Assembly (NCBI GenBank): GCA_041389495.1
Contig: JAWKRT010000001.1
Span: 620,001 to 684,000, forward strand
DNA from: Myxococcota bacterium
Lineage (GTDB): Bacteria; Myxococcota_A; UBA9160; UBA4427
DNA: 64,000 nt
Direction of reading: 5' to 3'
A model generated the notes under the pieces. That model had not been told where the DNA came from. It did no database searches and saw only the letters and a list, made by a program, of their open reading frames with translations. The stretch's first letter is position 1. The number at the start of each line of letters is the position of its first letter. Shown piece after piece: positions 52,304 through 60,350 of this stretch. The translations under genes were made by a program, and so were the position numbers.

Positions 52304-54127
52304 ATGGCCCGGGCCAAGGCGAGCTACGACGAGAAGTCGATCCAGACGCTGGACGCGCTCGAGCACATCCGGCTGCGCACCGGCATGTACATCGGCCGGC
52401 TCGGCAACGGCACGCATCCGCTCGACGGCATCTACGTGATGCTGAAGGAGGTCGTCGACAACGCGATCGACGAGTTCATCATGGGCGAGGGGCGGCGCAT
52501 CGTGATCGAGCGCGACGGCCCGTCCATGAGCGTGCGCGACTTCGGACGCGGCATCCCGCTCGGCAAGCTCGTCGAGTGCGTCAGCCAGATCAACACCGGC
52601 GGCAAGTACAACGACGACGTGTTCCAGTTCTCGGTCGGCCTGAACGGGGTCGGCACGAAGGCGGTGAACGCGCTGTCCTCGGAGTTCGAGGTCACGAGCT
52701 GGCGCGAGGGCCGCTTCCGGCGCGCCGAGTTCGCGCGCGGCCGCCTCGTGCGCGACGCGAAGGGCAAGGACGAAGAGACGCCGACCGGCACCCACGTCCG
52801 CTTCACGCCCGACCTCGAGATCTTCAAGCGCTACGACTGGAACGAGGAGTTCGTCGCGCAGCGCCTGCGGTACTACGCGTTCCTCAACGCGGGCCTCACG
52901 ATCGAGTACGCCGGCGAGAAGTACCGGAGCGCGCGCGGCCTCGCCGACCTGCTGCAGCACGAGATGGGCGACGAGCCGCCGCTCTACGACGTCGTCTACT
53001 TCAAGGGCGAGCGGCTCGAGTTCGCGTTCACGCACACGCACGCGTACGGCGAGACGTACTTCTCCTTCGTGAACGGCCAGTACACGAACGACGGCGGCAC
53101 CCACCAGAGCGCGTTCCGCGAGGGCGTGCTCAAGGGCGTCAACGAGTTCGCGAAGAAGAACTTCGCCGGCGAGGACGTCCGGGACGGCATCGTCGGCGCG
53201 GTCGCGATCAAGCTGCAGGACCCGGTCTTCGAGAGCCAGACGAAGAACAAGCTCGGCTCGACCGAGGTGCGCGGCACGATCGTGTCGCAGGTGAAGGACA
53301 ACGTCGTCCGCTGGCTGCACCAGAACCCGGAGCAGGCGCAGCAGCTCGTCGCGAAGGTGGTCGCCAACGAGCGCGTGCGGAAGGAGCTCACGGCGATCAA
53401 GAAGGAGGCGCGCGAGCGCGCGAAGCGCGTCGCCATCCGCATCCCGAAGCTCACCGACTGCAAGGTCCACTTCGACGATCCGAAGGGGAAGCGGCGCGAG
53501 GAGACGACGATCTTCATCGGCGAGGGCGACTCCGCGGGCGGCGTGATGATCCCGTCGCGCGACGTCTTCACGCAGGCGGTGTTCACGCTGCGCGGCAAGC
53601 CGCTCAACTGCCACGGCCTCAAGCGCGACGCGATCTACAAGAACGAGGAGCTCTACAACCTCATGCGCGCGCTCGGCATCGAGGACGGCGTCGAGGGGCT
53701 CCGCTACAACCGCGTCGTGCTCGCCACCGACGCCGACGTCGACGGCATGCACATCCGCAACCTGCTGCTGACGTTCTTCCTGCGCTTCTTCGAGGAGCTC
53801 GTGGTCAAGGGCCACCTCTACATCCTCGAGACGCCGCTCTTCCGCGTCCGCAACAAGCGCGACACCCGCTACTGCTACTCCGAGGACGAGCGCGACGCGG
53901 CGATGCGCGCGCTCGACGGGCCCGAGGTGACGCGCTTCAAGGGCCTCGGCGAGATCGGCCCGCGCGAGTTCAAGCAGTTCATCGGCGACGAGATGCGGCT
54001 CGTGCCGGTGTCGGTGCAGAGCATCGGCGAGGTCTCGAAGCACCTCGACTTCTTCATGGGGAAGAACACGCCCGAGCGGCGCGACTTCATCGTGAACAAC
54101 CTGCACGCCGACGTCGTGCAGGCCTAG
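52304..54127 (+). CDS. parE: Topoisomerase IV subunit B (ParE)
   Basis: 607 residues (E. coli ParE is 630). ATG 52304 preceded by GGGAGGGG. GHKL ATPase with LKEVVDNAIDEF (Glu/Asn), DFGRGIP and GLNGVGTKAVNALS. TOPRIM with IGEGDSAGG and ATDADVDGMHIRN, C-terminal FKGLGEIGPREF (KGLGE). Short length without an insertion before the C-terminus fits ParE rather than proteobacterial GyrB. parC follows after nine bases. Together they decatenate sister chromosomes. Confidence 0.93.
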   Translation: MARAKASYDEKSIQTLDALEHIRLRTGMYIGRLGNGTHPLDGIYVMLKEVVDNAIDEFIMGEGRRIVIERDGPSMSVRDFGRGIPLGKLVECVSQINTGGKYNDDVFQFSVGLNGVGTKAVNALSSEFEVTSWREGRFRRAEFARGRLVRDAKGKDEETPTGTHVRFTPDLEIFKRYDWNEEFVAQRLRYYAFLNAGLTIEYAGEKYRSARGLADLLQHEMGDEPPLYDVVYFKGERLEFAFTHTHAYGETYFSFVNGQYTNDGGTHQSAFREGVLKGVNEFAKKNFAGEDVRDGIVGAVAIKLQDPVFESQTKNKLGSTEVRGTIVSQVKDNVVRWLHQNPEQAQQLVAKVVANERVRKELTAIKKEARERAKRVAIRIPKLTDCKVHFDDPKGKRREETTIFIGEGDSAGGVMIPSRDVFTQAVFTLRGKPLNCHGLKRDAIYKNEELYNLMRALGIEDGVEGLRYNRVVLATDADVDGMHIRNLLLTFFLRFFEELVVKGHLYILETPLFRVRNKRDTRYCYSEDERDAAMRALDGPEVTRFKGLGEIGPREFKQFIGDEMRLVPVSVQSIGEVSKHLDFFMGKNTPERRDFIVNNLHADVVQA

Positions 54128-54136
54128 GGCTCCCGG

Positions 54137-56176
54137 ATGGCGCAGCTCGAAGCGCTGATGCGCGAGCACTTCGTCGACTACGCGAGCTACTTCATCCTCG
54201 ATCGCGCCATTCCCGACATCCGCGACGGCCTGAAGCCCGTGCAGCGGCGCATCCTGCACACGCTCTTCTCGATGCACGACGGGCGCTACCACAAGGTGGC
54301 GAGCATCGTCGGCGAGACGATGAAGCTGCACCCGCACGGCGACGCCGCGATCGGCGACGCGCTCGTCGTGCTCGCCAACAAGGACTTCTTCATCGATCGC
54401 CAGGGCAACTTCGGCGACCCGCTGACGGGCCAGCCCGCCGCCGCGCCGCGCTACATCGAGGCGCGGCTCACGCCGCTCGCGCTCGAGACGCTCTTCGACC
54501 CGGACCTGACGCCGTACGTGTCGAGCTACGACGGGCGCAACAAGGAGCCCGTCTGCCTGCCCGCGAAGCTGCCGGTCGTGCTGATGCTCGGCACCGAGGG
54601 CATCGCGGTCGGCATGTCGACGAAGATCCTGCCGCACAACCTCGCCGAGCTCTGGCGCGCGCAGATCGACCTGATCCAGGGGAAGCCGGTGACGCTCCTG
54701 CCGGACTTCCAGCAGGGCGGCCTGATGGACGCGTCGGCCTACGACGACGGCCGCGGCAAGGTCGAGGTGCGCGCGAAGATCGAGGCGCGCGACGAGAAGC
54801 ACGTCGTCGTCCGCGAGATCCCCTACGGCACGACGACCGAGAGCCTGATCGCGTCGATCGAGGCGGCCGCCCAGCGCGGTCGCATCAAGGTCGCCTCGAT
54901 CAACGACTTCACGACGGACCGCGTCGAGATCGAGCTCGCGCTCCCGCGCGGCGTCACGGCGGACGAGGTCATCCCGCAGCTCTACGCCTACACCGACTGC
55001 AGCGTCTCGGTGTCGTCGAACCTGATCGTCGTGCGCGATCGCAAGCCCGAGCAGCTCAGCGTGAGCGAAGTGCTCACCTGGCTCACGCAGCAGCTCCGCG
55101 AGCAGCTCGAGGCCGAGCTCGAGTTCGAGCGCGCACGCCTCGTCGACCGCAAGCACTGGCTGACGCTCGAGCGCATCTTCGTCGAGAAGCGCGTGTACAA
55201 GCGCATCGAGAAGGCGCGCACCGGCGAGGCCGTCCGCGACGAGGTGTGGGAGGGCATGCACGAGCACGAGCGGCTCTTCGTGCGGCCGATGGTCGAGGAG
55301 GACGTGAAGCGCCTGCTCGACCTCCGCATCCGGCGCATCTCGCTCTTCGACATCGAGAAGAACAAGAAGGACCTGAAGGACGTCGACGACGGCATCAAGG
55401 CGTGCGACCGCAAGCTCGCCCACATGAAGAAGACGACGATCGACTACGTGAAGGGCCTGCTCGAGCGCTACGGCGACCAGTTCCCGCGCCGCACGTCGGT
55501 CACGCAGATCGAGGCCGTCGACAAGAAGGCGGTCGCGCTCCAGAACGTCAAGCTCTCGTACGACCCCGACACCGGCTTCTTCGGCTCGGCCGTGAAGGGC
55601 GAGCGCTTCAAGCTCACCGTCAGCGAGTTCGACCACGTGCTCGCGATCGCGCAGGACGGCACGTACCGGATCATGCAGGCGCCCGAGAAGCAGCTCTTCT
55701 CCTCGAAGCTCCTGTACTGCGCGCCGTTCGACCCCGAGAAGCCCGAGGACTTCACGGTCGTGTACCGCGACGCGAAGCGCTTCGCGTTCGCGAAGCAGAT
55801 CTCGATCGACAAGTTCGTGCGCAACCGCGAGTACCAGCTCGTGCGCGACAAGGCGGGCCGCATCGATCTCCTCTTGCGGCCGCCCGAGGCGGGCGTCGTC
55901 ACGCTCGAGTTCGTGCCCGCGAAGCGCCAGCGGCTGAAGAGCGCGAAGTTCGACCTCGGCGAGCTCGTGCCGACGGGCACGACGGCGCGCGGCACGCGCC
56001 TCGCGCCGAAGCCCGTCGCGAAGGTGTCGCACGCGCCGCGCAAGGAGCCGCCGCCGCGCAAGCTCGGCGGCGGGATCTCGACGGCGCCGCGCTCGCGCGC
56101 GGGCCGCGCGGCGGCGTCGAAGACGCGCGGCGGCGCGCCGGGCACGGGAAGGCCGGGGCAGGGCGAGCTCTTCTGA
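54137..56176 (+). CDS. parC: Topoisomerase IV subunit A (ParC), short C-terminal domain
   Basis: 679 residues. Breakage-reunion domain: DGLKPVQRRILHTLF, ETMKLHPHGDAAIGDALV, GQPAAAPRYIEARLTPLA with catalytic Tyr106 after Arg105. IAVGMSTKILPHN and a coiled-coil gate region (VDRKHWLTLERIFVEKRVYK) follow. The position of GyrA Ser83 is Ala70 and Asp87 is Asp74. The C-terminal region is only ~150 residues of beta-rich sequence, too short for the six-bladed GyrA pinwheel and lacking a GyrA box, so this is a Topo IV rather than gyrase subunit. A basic Pro/Arg/Gly tail ends QGELF, a possible clamp-binding motif. Confidence 0.92.
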   Translation: MAQLEALMREHFVDYASYFILDRAIPDIRDGLKPVQRRILHTLFSMHDGRYHKVASIVGETMKLHPHGDAAIGDALVVLANKDFFIDRQGNFGDPLTGQPAAAPRYIEARLTPLALETLFDPDLTPYVSSYDGRNKEPVCLPAKLPVVLMLGTEGIAVGMSTKILPHNLAELWRAQIDLIQGKPVTLLPDFQQGGLMDASAYDDGRGKVEVRAKIEARDEKHVVVREIPYGTTTESLIASIEAAAQRGRIKVASINDFTTDRVEIELALPRGVTADEVIPQLYAYTDCSVSVSSNLIVVRDRKPEQLSVSEVLTWLTQQLREQLEAELEFERARLVDRKHWLTLERIFVEKRVYKRIEKARTGEAVRDEVWEGMHEHERLFVRPMVEEDVKRLLDLRIRRISLFDIEKNKKDLKDVDDGIKACDRKLAHMKKTTIDYVKGLLERYGDQFPRRTSVTQIEAVDKKAVALQNVKLSYDPDTGFFGSAVKGERFKLTVSEFDHVLAIAQDGTYRIMQAPEKQLFSSKLLYCAPFDPEKPEDFTVVYRDAKRFAFAKQISIDKFVRNREYQLVRDKAGRIDLLLRPPEAGVVTLEFVPAKRQRLKSAKFDLGELVPTGTTARGTRLAPKPVAKVSHAPRKEPPPRKLGGGISTAPRSRAGRAAASKTRGGAPGTGRPGQGELF

Positions 56177-56280
56177 TCTCCGGCCGCCTCGGGCCCGAGC
56201 GCGCGGGCGGCGGATGCAACGCGGTGCGCGTCGGGGCCGCGGCGGTTGCGCGGCGCGCGCGCGCCGCCGATGCTCGGCGC

Positions 56281-56694
56281 GTGCCGATCACGCGTCGACA
56301 GCTGCTCGGGCTCGGCGTCGCCGCGGGCGCGGCGAGCGCCGCCGGCCTCGCGGCGCTCGAGCTCGCGGCGCGGCGCGCCGGCGGCCCCGGGCTGCTCGAG
56401 CTTCCCGCCGCGCTCGCCGACCCGACCGGCGTCCACGCGCTCCGCGTCGGCCGCGCGTGGCTGCGCGCGCACCCCGCCGAAGCCGACCGCGCCGTGCTCG
56501 AGCGCCTGCTCGGCGACCTCCCCGAGGCCGCGCGCCGCGGCGGCCTCGACCTGCGCGACGAACGCGTGCGCGCCTGGCTGCGCGCGCGCCAGCGGGACGA
56601 CTTCGCGGACGGCGGCGTGGTCGAGCTCGACGGCTGGTGGCTCTCGCAGACCGAGGTCCGCTTCTGCGCGTGGCTCGCCGTCCGACAGGCGTAG
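56281..56694 (+). CDS. Tat-exported small subunit of a GMC dehydrogenase
   Basis: 137 residues from GTG 56281. The N-terminus ITRRQLLGLGVAAGAASAAG is a twin-arginine signal. The mature part is helical with LADPTGVHALRVGRAWLRAH and ends DGWWLSQTEVRFCAWLAV, the W..S.TE.R..A pattern at the end of gluconate/sorbitol dehydrogenase small subunits. A GMC-type flavoprotein gene starts ten bases later; the large subunit lacks a signal and would ride across the membrane with this subunit. The cytochrome c subunit usual in such trimers is not here. Confidence 0.8.
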   Translation: MPITRRQLLGLGVAAGAASAAGLAALELAARRAGGPGLLELPAALADPTGVHALRVGRAWLRAHPAEADRAVLERLLGDLPEAARRGGLDLRDERVRAWLRARQRDDFADGGVVELDGWWLSQTEVRFCAWLAVRQA

Positions 56695-56704
56695 GAGCGC
56701 GCGC

Positions 56705-58273
56705 GTGATCGTCGACGCGGTCGAGCTCGAGGACGGCGCGATCGTCCGCGCCGACGTGTGCGTCGTCGGCGCCGGCGCCGCCGGCATCGCGCTCGCGCTC
56801 GAGCTGCGCGACCGCGGCCTCGAGGTCGTCGTGCTCGAGGGCGGCGGCCTCGAGCTCGAGCCGGATGCGCAGGCGCTCTACGCGTCGGCGCAGGTCGGCA
56901 TCCAGACCGATCCGCTCGACGTGAACCGCTTGCGCGTGCTCGGCGGGACGACCGGCCACTGGGGCGGCTGGTGCTTCCCGCTCGACGAGAGCGACTTCGA
57001 GGAACGGCCCTGGATCCCGCACAGCGGCTGGCCGTTCGCGCGCGCGGCGCTCGACGACGACTACGCCACCGCGCACCGCATCCTCGGCTTCGACGCGTTC
57101 GACTACGACTTCCGCCGCTGGCGCACGGACGAGGAGGCGCGCGACGACGTCGGCCTCGACACGCCGACGCTGCGCAACTTCGTGATCCACCGCAGCCGCC
57201 CGCCGATCCGCCTCGGTACCGCCTACCGCGACGCGCTGCGCGACGCGCGCGACGTGCGCGTCGTCCTGCACGCGAACGCGCTCGAGATCGAGGTCGACGG
57301 CGAGGCCCGCACGGCGACCGGCGTGCGCGCGTCGACGCTCGCCGGCCGCGCGCTCCGCGTGCACGCGCGCCGCTACGTGGTCGCGACCGGCGCGGTCGAG
57401 AACGCGCGCCTGCTGCTCGCGTCGACGTCCGTGCAGCGCGAGGGGCTCGGCAACGGGCGCGACCTCGTGGGGCGCTTCTTCCTGCAGCACCCGCAGGTGG
57501 TCGAGGCGCGCTGGGCGACGGACCCGGGAATGGAGGCGATGGTCGGGCGCGGCAGCGCGTCGCCGCACGCGATCGTCGCGACGGCGGTGACGCCCGCGGC
57601 CGCGCGCGCCGAGCGGATGGCGGGCTACCACGTGCTCGTGCTCGGCGGGGGCTCGCCGCACCGCAAGGGCATCCTCGGGCCGGTGCGCGAGGCGGTCGAG
57701 CAGCTGCGCGCCATCTACGACCCGGCGGGCGGCGAGCGGCTCGAGCGCGACGTCGCCGCCTTCGTCGCCGGCGTCGAGCACGACGCGCGCGGCGCGCGCG
57801 AGGGCTTCGTCGCGACGCTCGCCGAGCGGCCCGAGCAGGTGCCGAACCCCGACAGCCGCATCACGCTCGGCGAGGAGCGCGACGCGCTCGGCATGCGACG
57901 CGTGGTGATGGACTGGAGGCTCGGCGAGCTCGACCTGCACACGCTCGCGCGCGGGCGCGCGCTCGTGGCGAAGGAGCTCGGGCGCCTCGGGCTCGGCCGC
58001 GTGCGCGACTGGCCCGCCGGCTACGACCCGAGCGCGCGCGGCGCGGGCTACCTGCACGGCGGGCACCACCACTTCGGGACGACGCGCATGAGCGACGACC
58101 CCGCGCGCGGCGTCGTCGACCGCAACGCGCGCGTGCACGGCATCGACAACCTCTACGTCGCGGGGAGCTCGGTGTTCCCGACGTGCGGCTTCGCGAACCC
58201 GACGCTCACGATCGTGGCGCTCGCGGTGCGGCTCGCGCGCGAGCTGCGGCGAAGCCTCGGGGCCGAAGGCTAG
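56705..58273 (+). CDS. GMC-family FAD oxidoreductase (membrane-dehydrogenase large subunit)
   Basis: 522 residues from GTG 56705. ADVCVVGAGAAGIALALELRD binds ADP of FAD; RVLGGTTGHWGGWCFPLDES and VVATGAVENARLLLAST are GMC family loops. The C-terminal HHHFGTTRMSDDPARGVVD and YVAGSSVFPTCGFANPTLTI include the catalytic His-Asn-type region. It oxidises an alcohol or sugar in the periplasm and would pass electrons to the respiratory chain. No own signal peptide; partner is the Tat subunit upstream. Converges on the Fe-S aldo/keto reductase gene with a 4-base overlap of coding ends. Confidence 0.92.
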   Translation: MIVDAVELEDGAIVRADVCVVGAGAAGIALALELRDRGLEVVVLEGGGLELEPDAQALYASAQVGIQTDPLDVNRLRVLGGTTGHWGGWCFPLDESDFEERPWIPHSGWPFARAALDDDYATAHRILGFDAFDYDFRRWRTDEEARDDVGLDTPTLRNFVIHRSRPPIRLGTAYRDALRDARDVRVVLHANALEIEVDGEARTATGVRASTLAGRALRVHARRYVVATGAVENARLLLASTSVQREGLGNGRDLVGRFFLQHPQVVEARWATDPGMEAMVGRGSASPHAIVATAVTPAAARAERMAGYHVLVLGGGSPHRKGILGPVREAVEQLRAIYDPAGGERLERDVAAFVAGVEHDARGAREGFVATLAERPEQVPNPDSRITLGEERDALGMRRVVMDWRLGELDLHTLARGRALVAKELGRLGLGRVRDWPAGYDPSARGAGYLHGGHHHFGTTRMSDDPARGVVDRNARVHGIDNLYVAGSSVFPTCGFANPTLTIVALAVRLARELRRSLGAEG

Positions 58274-59619
58274 GCGCGCGGGAGGCGCGAGTGCGGCGCC
58301 GGTGCGAGCGCGCGGTGCGCGCCGCTCGCGAGCGCGCGGATGTCGAGGTCGCCCGGGCAGGCGCTGCGGCAGACGGGAGACGCGCAGGTCGCGCACGCCG
58401 CCGCGGGCGCGGCGAGCGCCGCGTACTCGCGCGCGGCGACGTCGGGCCGCGCGTAGCGCTCGGCGTACATGCGCGCGCGCAGCGCTCCCGCGACGTCGAC
58501 GCCCGCCGGGCACGCGCTCGCGCAGTCGCCGCAGCCGAGCTGGCAGAGCGCGCCCGCGTTGCGCGCCTCGTGGCGCAGCAGCGCCTCGGTGTCGGCGAGC
58601 GTCGGCTCGCTCGCGCCCGACGCGACGAGGTCGTGGTCGACCTCCTCGCGGCTCAGCATGGTCACGATCAGGCCGTGGACGTGCGGGCCGGCGAGCACCC
58701 AGCGCAGGGCGGCCTGCGTCGGGCTCGCGCCGTCGCGCCGGAAGCGCGACAGGTCGTTGTACTGCGCGCCGCGGCGCGTCTTCATCACCATCACGCCGTG
58801 GCCGCTCGCGTGCGCGCGCTCGAGCAGGCGCGGCAGCTCCGACTGATAGGCGACGAAGTCGAAGCCGCCCGTGAACACGTCCTTGAAGCGCTGCGCCTGC
58901 GTCCAGAACGAGGGCAGGTTCGCGTAGTTGTGCGCGAGCAGGAACACGTCGGCCAGGTCGTCGTCGATCGCCGCGTCGACGCACTCGGCGAGCCGTCCGC
59001 CGTGGCCCGACATGCCGCTCGCGCGGATCTTCCCCTGCTGCTTCGCGCGCGCGACGAACTCGCTCCACTCGGGGTTGCGGATGCGCTCGACGCGGTTCAC
59101 GGCGTGGTTGAAGAAGACGTCGACCCGGTCGGTGCGCAGCCGCCGCAGGCTCCCCTCGAGCGAGCGCATGATCTCGTCGCGCGTCGCGTCGGCGCGCGCC
59201 ATGCACTTCGTCGAGAGCGTCACGCGCGCGCGATCGCCGGCGAGCGCGCGGCCGATCGTCTCCTCGGAGCGGCCGTCGGCGTAGTCGGGTGCGGAGTCGA
59301 AGTGCGTGACGCCGCGGTCGAGCGCGTGACGGACGACGTCGTCCTGGCCGTCGAGGCCCCAGCCGCCGAAGCCGATGTCGGGGATCTCGATGCCCGTGCG
59401 GCCGAGCACGGAGCGCCGCCGGATCTCGGGCGTCTGCGCGGGCGTGCGCCCGCCGGTCGCGGCGTCCTCCGCGCCCGCGCCGTCGCATCCCGAGAGCAGC
59501 GCGATCGAGCCGAGGCCGACGCGCGCCGACCCGCGGAGGAAGGCGCGCCGGTCGATGCCCGCGTCGCGCTGGGCGCGCTCGCCGCGGCCGCGCGCTTCGC
59601 TCTCGTCGTCGTCGCGCAT
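58270..59619 (-). CDS. Tat-exported aldo/keto reductase with C-terminal [4Fe-4S] clusters
   Basis: 449 residues. Tat signal DRRAFLRGSARVGLGSIALL followed by a lipobox (LLSGC), so probably a Tat lipoprotein. Aldo/keto reductase barrel (~72-360): LGRTGIEIPDIGFGGWGLDG, VTHFDSAPDYADGRSEETIG (Asp/Tyr), STKCMARADATRDEIM (Lys), VFFNHAVN (His). The C-terminal ferredoxin-like part has CQLGCGDCASACPAG and CATCASPVCRSACPG, giving eight Cys in two CxxxCxxCxxxCP-like sets (the second is Cx2Cx4Cx3CP). NADPH is scarce outside the cytoplasm, so a flavin- or Fe-S-linked redox role is possible. Confidence 0.88.
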   Translation of the reverse strand: MRDDDESEARGRGERAQRDAGIDRRAFLRGSARVGLGSIALLSGCDGAGAEDAATGGRTPAQTPEIRRRSVLGRTGIEIPDIGFGGWGLDGQDDVVRHALDRGVTHFDSAPDYADGRSEETIGRALAGDRARVTLSTKCMARADATRDEIMRSLEGSLRRLRTDRVDVFFNHAVNRVERIRNPEWSEFVARAKQQGKIRASGMSGHGGRLAECVDAAIDDDLADVFLLAHNYANLPSFWTQAQRFKDVFTGGFDFVAYQSELPRLLERAHASGHGVMVMKTRRGAQYNDLSRFRRDGASPTQAALRWVLAGPHVHGLIVTMLSREEVDHDLVASGASEPTLADTEALLRHEARNAGALCQLGCGDCASACPAGVDVAGALRARMYAERYARPDVAAREYAALAAPAAACATCASPVCRSACPGDLDIRALASGAHRALAPAPHSRLPRA

Positions 59620-59657
59620 CGCTCGCTCCCGTTCCCGCGACCGCGCGGCCGCGGCGC

Positions 59658-60074
59658 CTACTTCTCGAACGGGAGGCCGGCCGCGCTCCAGGCCCTGAAG
59701 CCGCCCTCGAGGTGGAGCAGCCGGTCGTAGCCCGCGCCCGCGAGCGCGGCCTCGGCGCGCCGCGCGCGCGGGCCGACGGCGCAGTGCACGACGACGTCGC
59801 GGTCGCGCGGCACCTCGGCCATGCGCGCTTCGATCTCGTCGACCGGGACGTGGATCGCGCCGGCGATGTGGCCCTCGTTCCACTCCGCGTCGGTGCGCAC
59901 GTCGAGCACGACGGGCGGCGCGTCGGAGGCCAGGCGCTGCGCGAGCTCGCTCGGGACGAGGATCGGGGCTTCGTCGGCCGCGCACGCCGCGCCGAGCGGC
60001 GACAGCACGAGCAGGGCGGTGGCGAGCAGCGCGAACGTGCGAGCGGGCGACGTGCGGTGCGGCGTGCGCGTCAC
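59658..60074 (-). CDS. Exported rhodanese-domain protein
   Basis: 138 residues from GTG 60074, whose GTGA overlaps the bolA stop. Signal peptide (FALLATALLVLSPLGAACAA; the Cys may be a lipobox). Single rhodanese domain: PPVVLDVRTDAEWNEGHIAG, HVPVDEI and the active-site loop VVHCAVGPRARRA with Cys. HLEGGFRAWSAAGLPFEK ends it. Sulfurtransferase acting in the periplasm. It is co-transcribed with bolA and the glutaredoxin fusion. Confidence 0.88.
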   Translation of the reverse strand: MTRTPHRTSPARTFALLATALLVLSPLGAACAADEAPILVPSELAQRLASDAPPVVLDVRTDAEWNEGHIAGAIHVPVDEIEARMAEVPRDRDVVVHCAVGPRARRAEAALAGAGYDRLLHLEGGFRAWSAAGLPFEK

Positions 60075-60340
60075 GGCGTCAGGCACTCCATCCGGTCGAT
60101 CGCGTGCACGGGCGCGTTCGGCCCGGACATGAGATCGGTGATCGCGGCGTAGACGAGCTGCTGCTGCTTCACGCGCCCGAGCCCCTCGAAGGCGCGCGAC
60201 ACCACGCGGATCTCGAAGTGCCCGGGGCCGGCGGACGAGACGTTCACCTGCGCGTCGTCGAGCGCGTCCTCGATCCGGCGGCGGAGATCGGACGCGACCT
60301 TCTCGGGGTCGGGACCGGCGTTCAGGATCTGCAGCGCCAT
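60071..60340 (-). CDS. bolA: BolA-family protein
   Basis: 89 residues. BolA features: LRRRIEDALDDAQVNVSSAG, GHFEIRVVSRAFEGLGRVKQ with invariant His, and QLVYAAITDLMSGPNAPVHA. BolA binds monothiol CGFS glutaredoxins through a shared [2Fe-2S] cluster. The gene for such a glutaredoxin ends ten bases upstream, which strongly supports the assignment. Confidence 0.93.
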   Translation of the reverse strand: MALQILNAGPDPEKVASDLRRRIEDALDDAQVNVSSAGPGHFEIRVVSRAFEGLGRVKQQQLVYAAITDLMSGPNAPVHAIDRMECLTP

Positions 60341-60350
60341 CGGCGAGCCC

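Noticed and set aside
50588..56032. Leftward frame of about 1800 codons opposite the kinase and topoisomerase genes
   Set aside because: Low-complexity Arg/Glu/Asp/Val translation typical of the antisense frame of GC-rich genes; parE and parC on the other strand have complete motifs.
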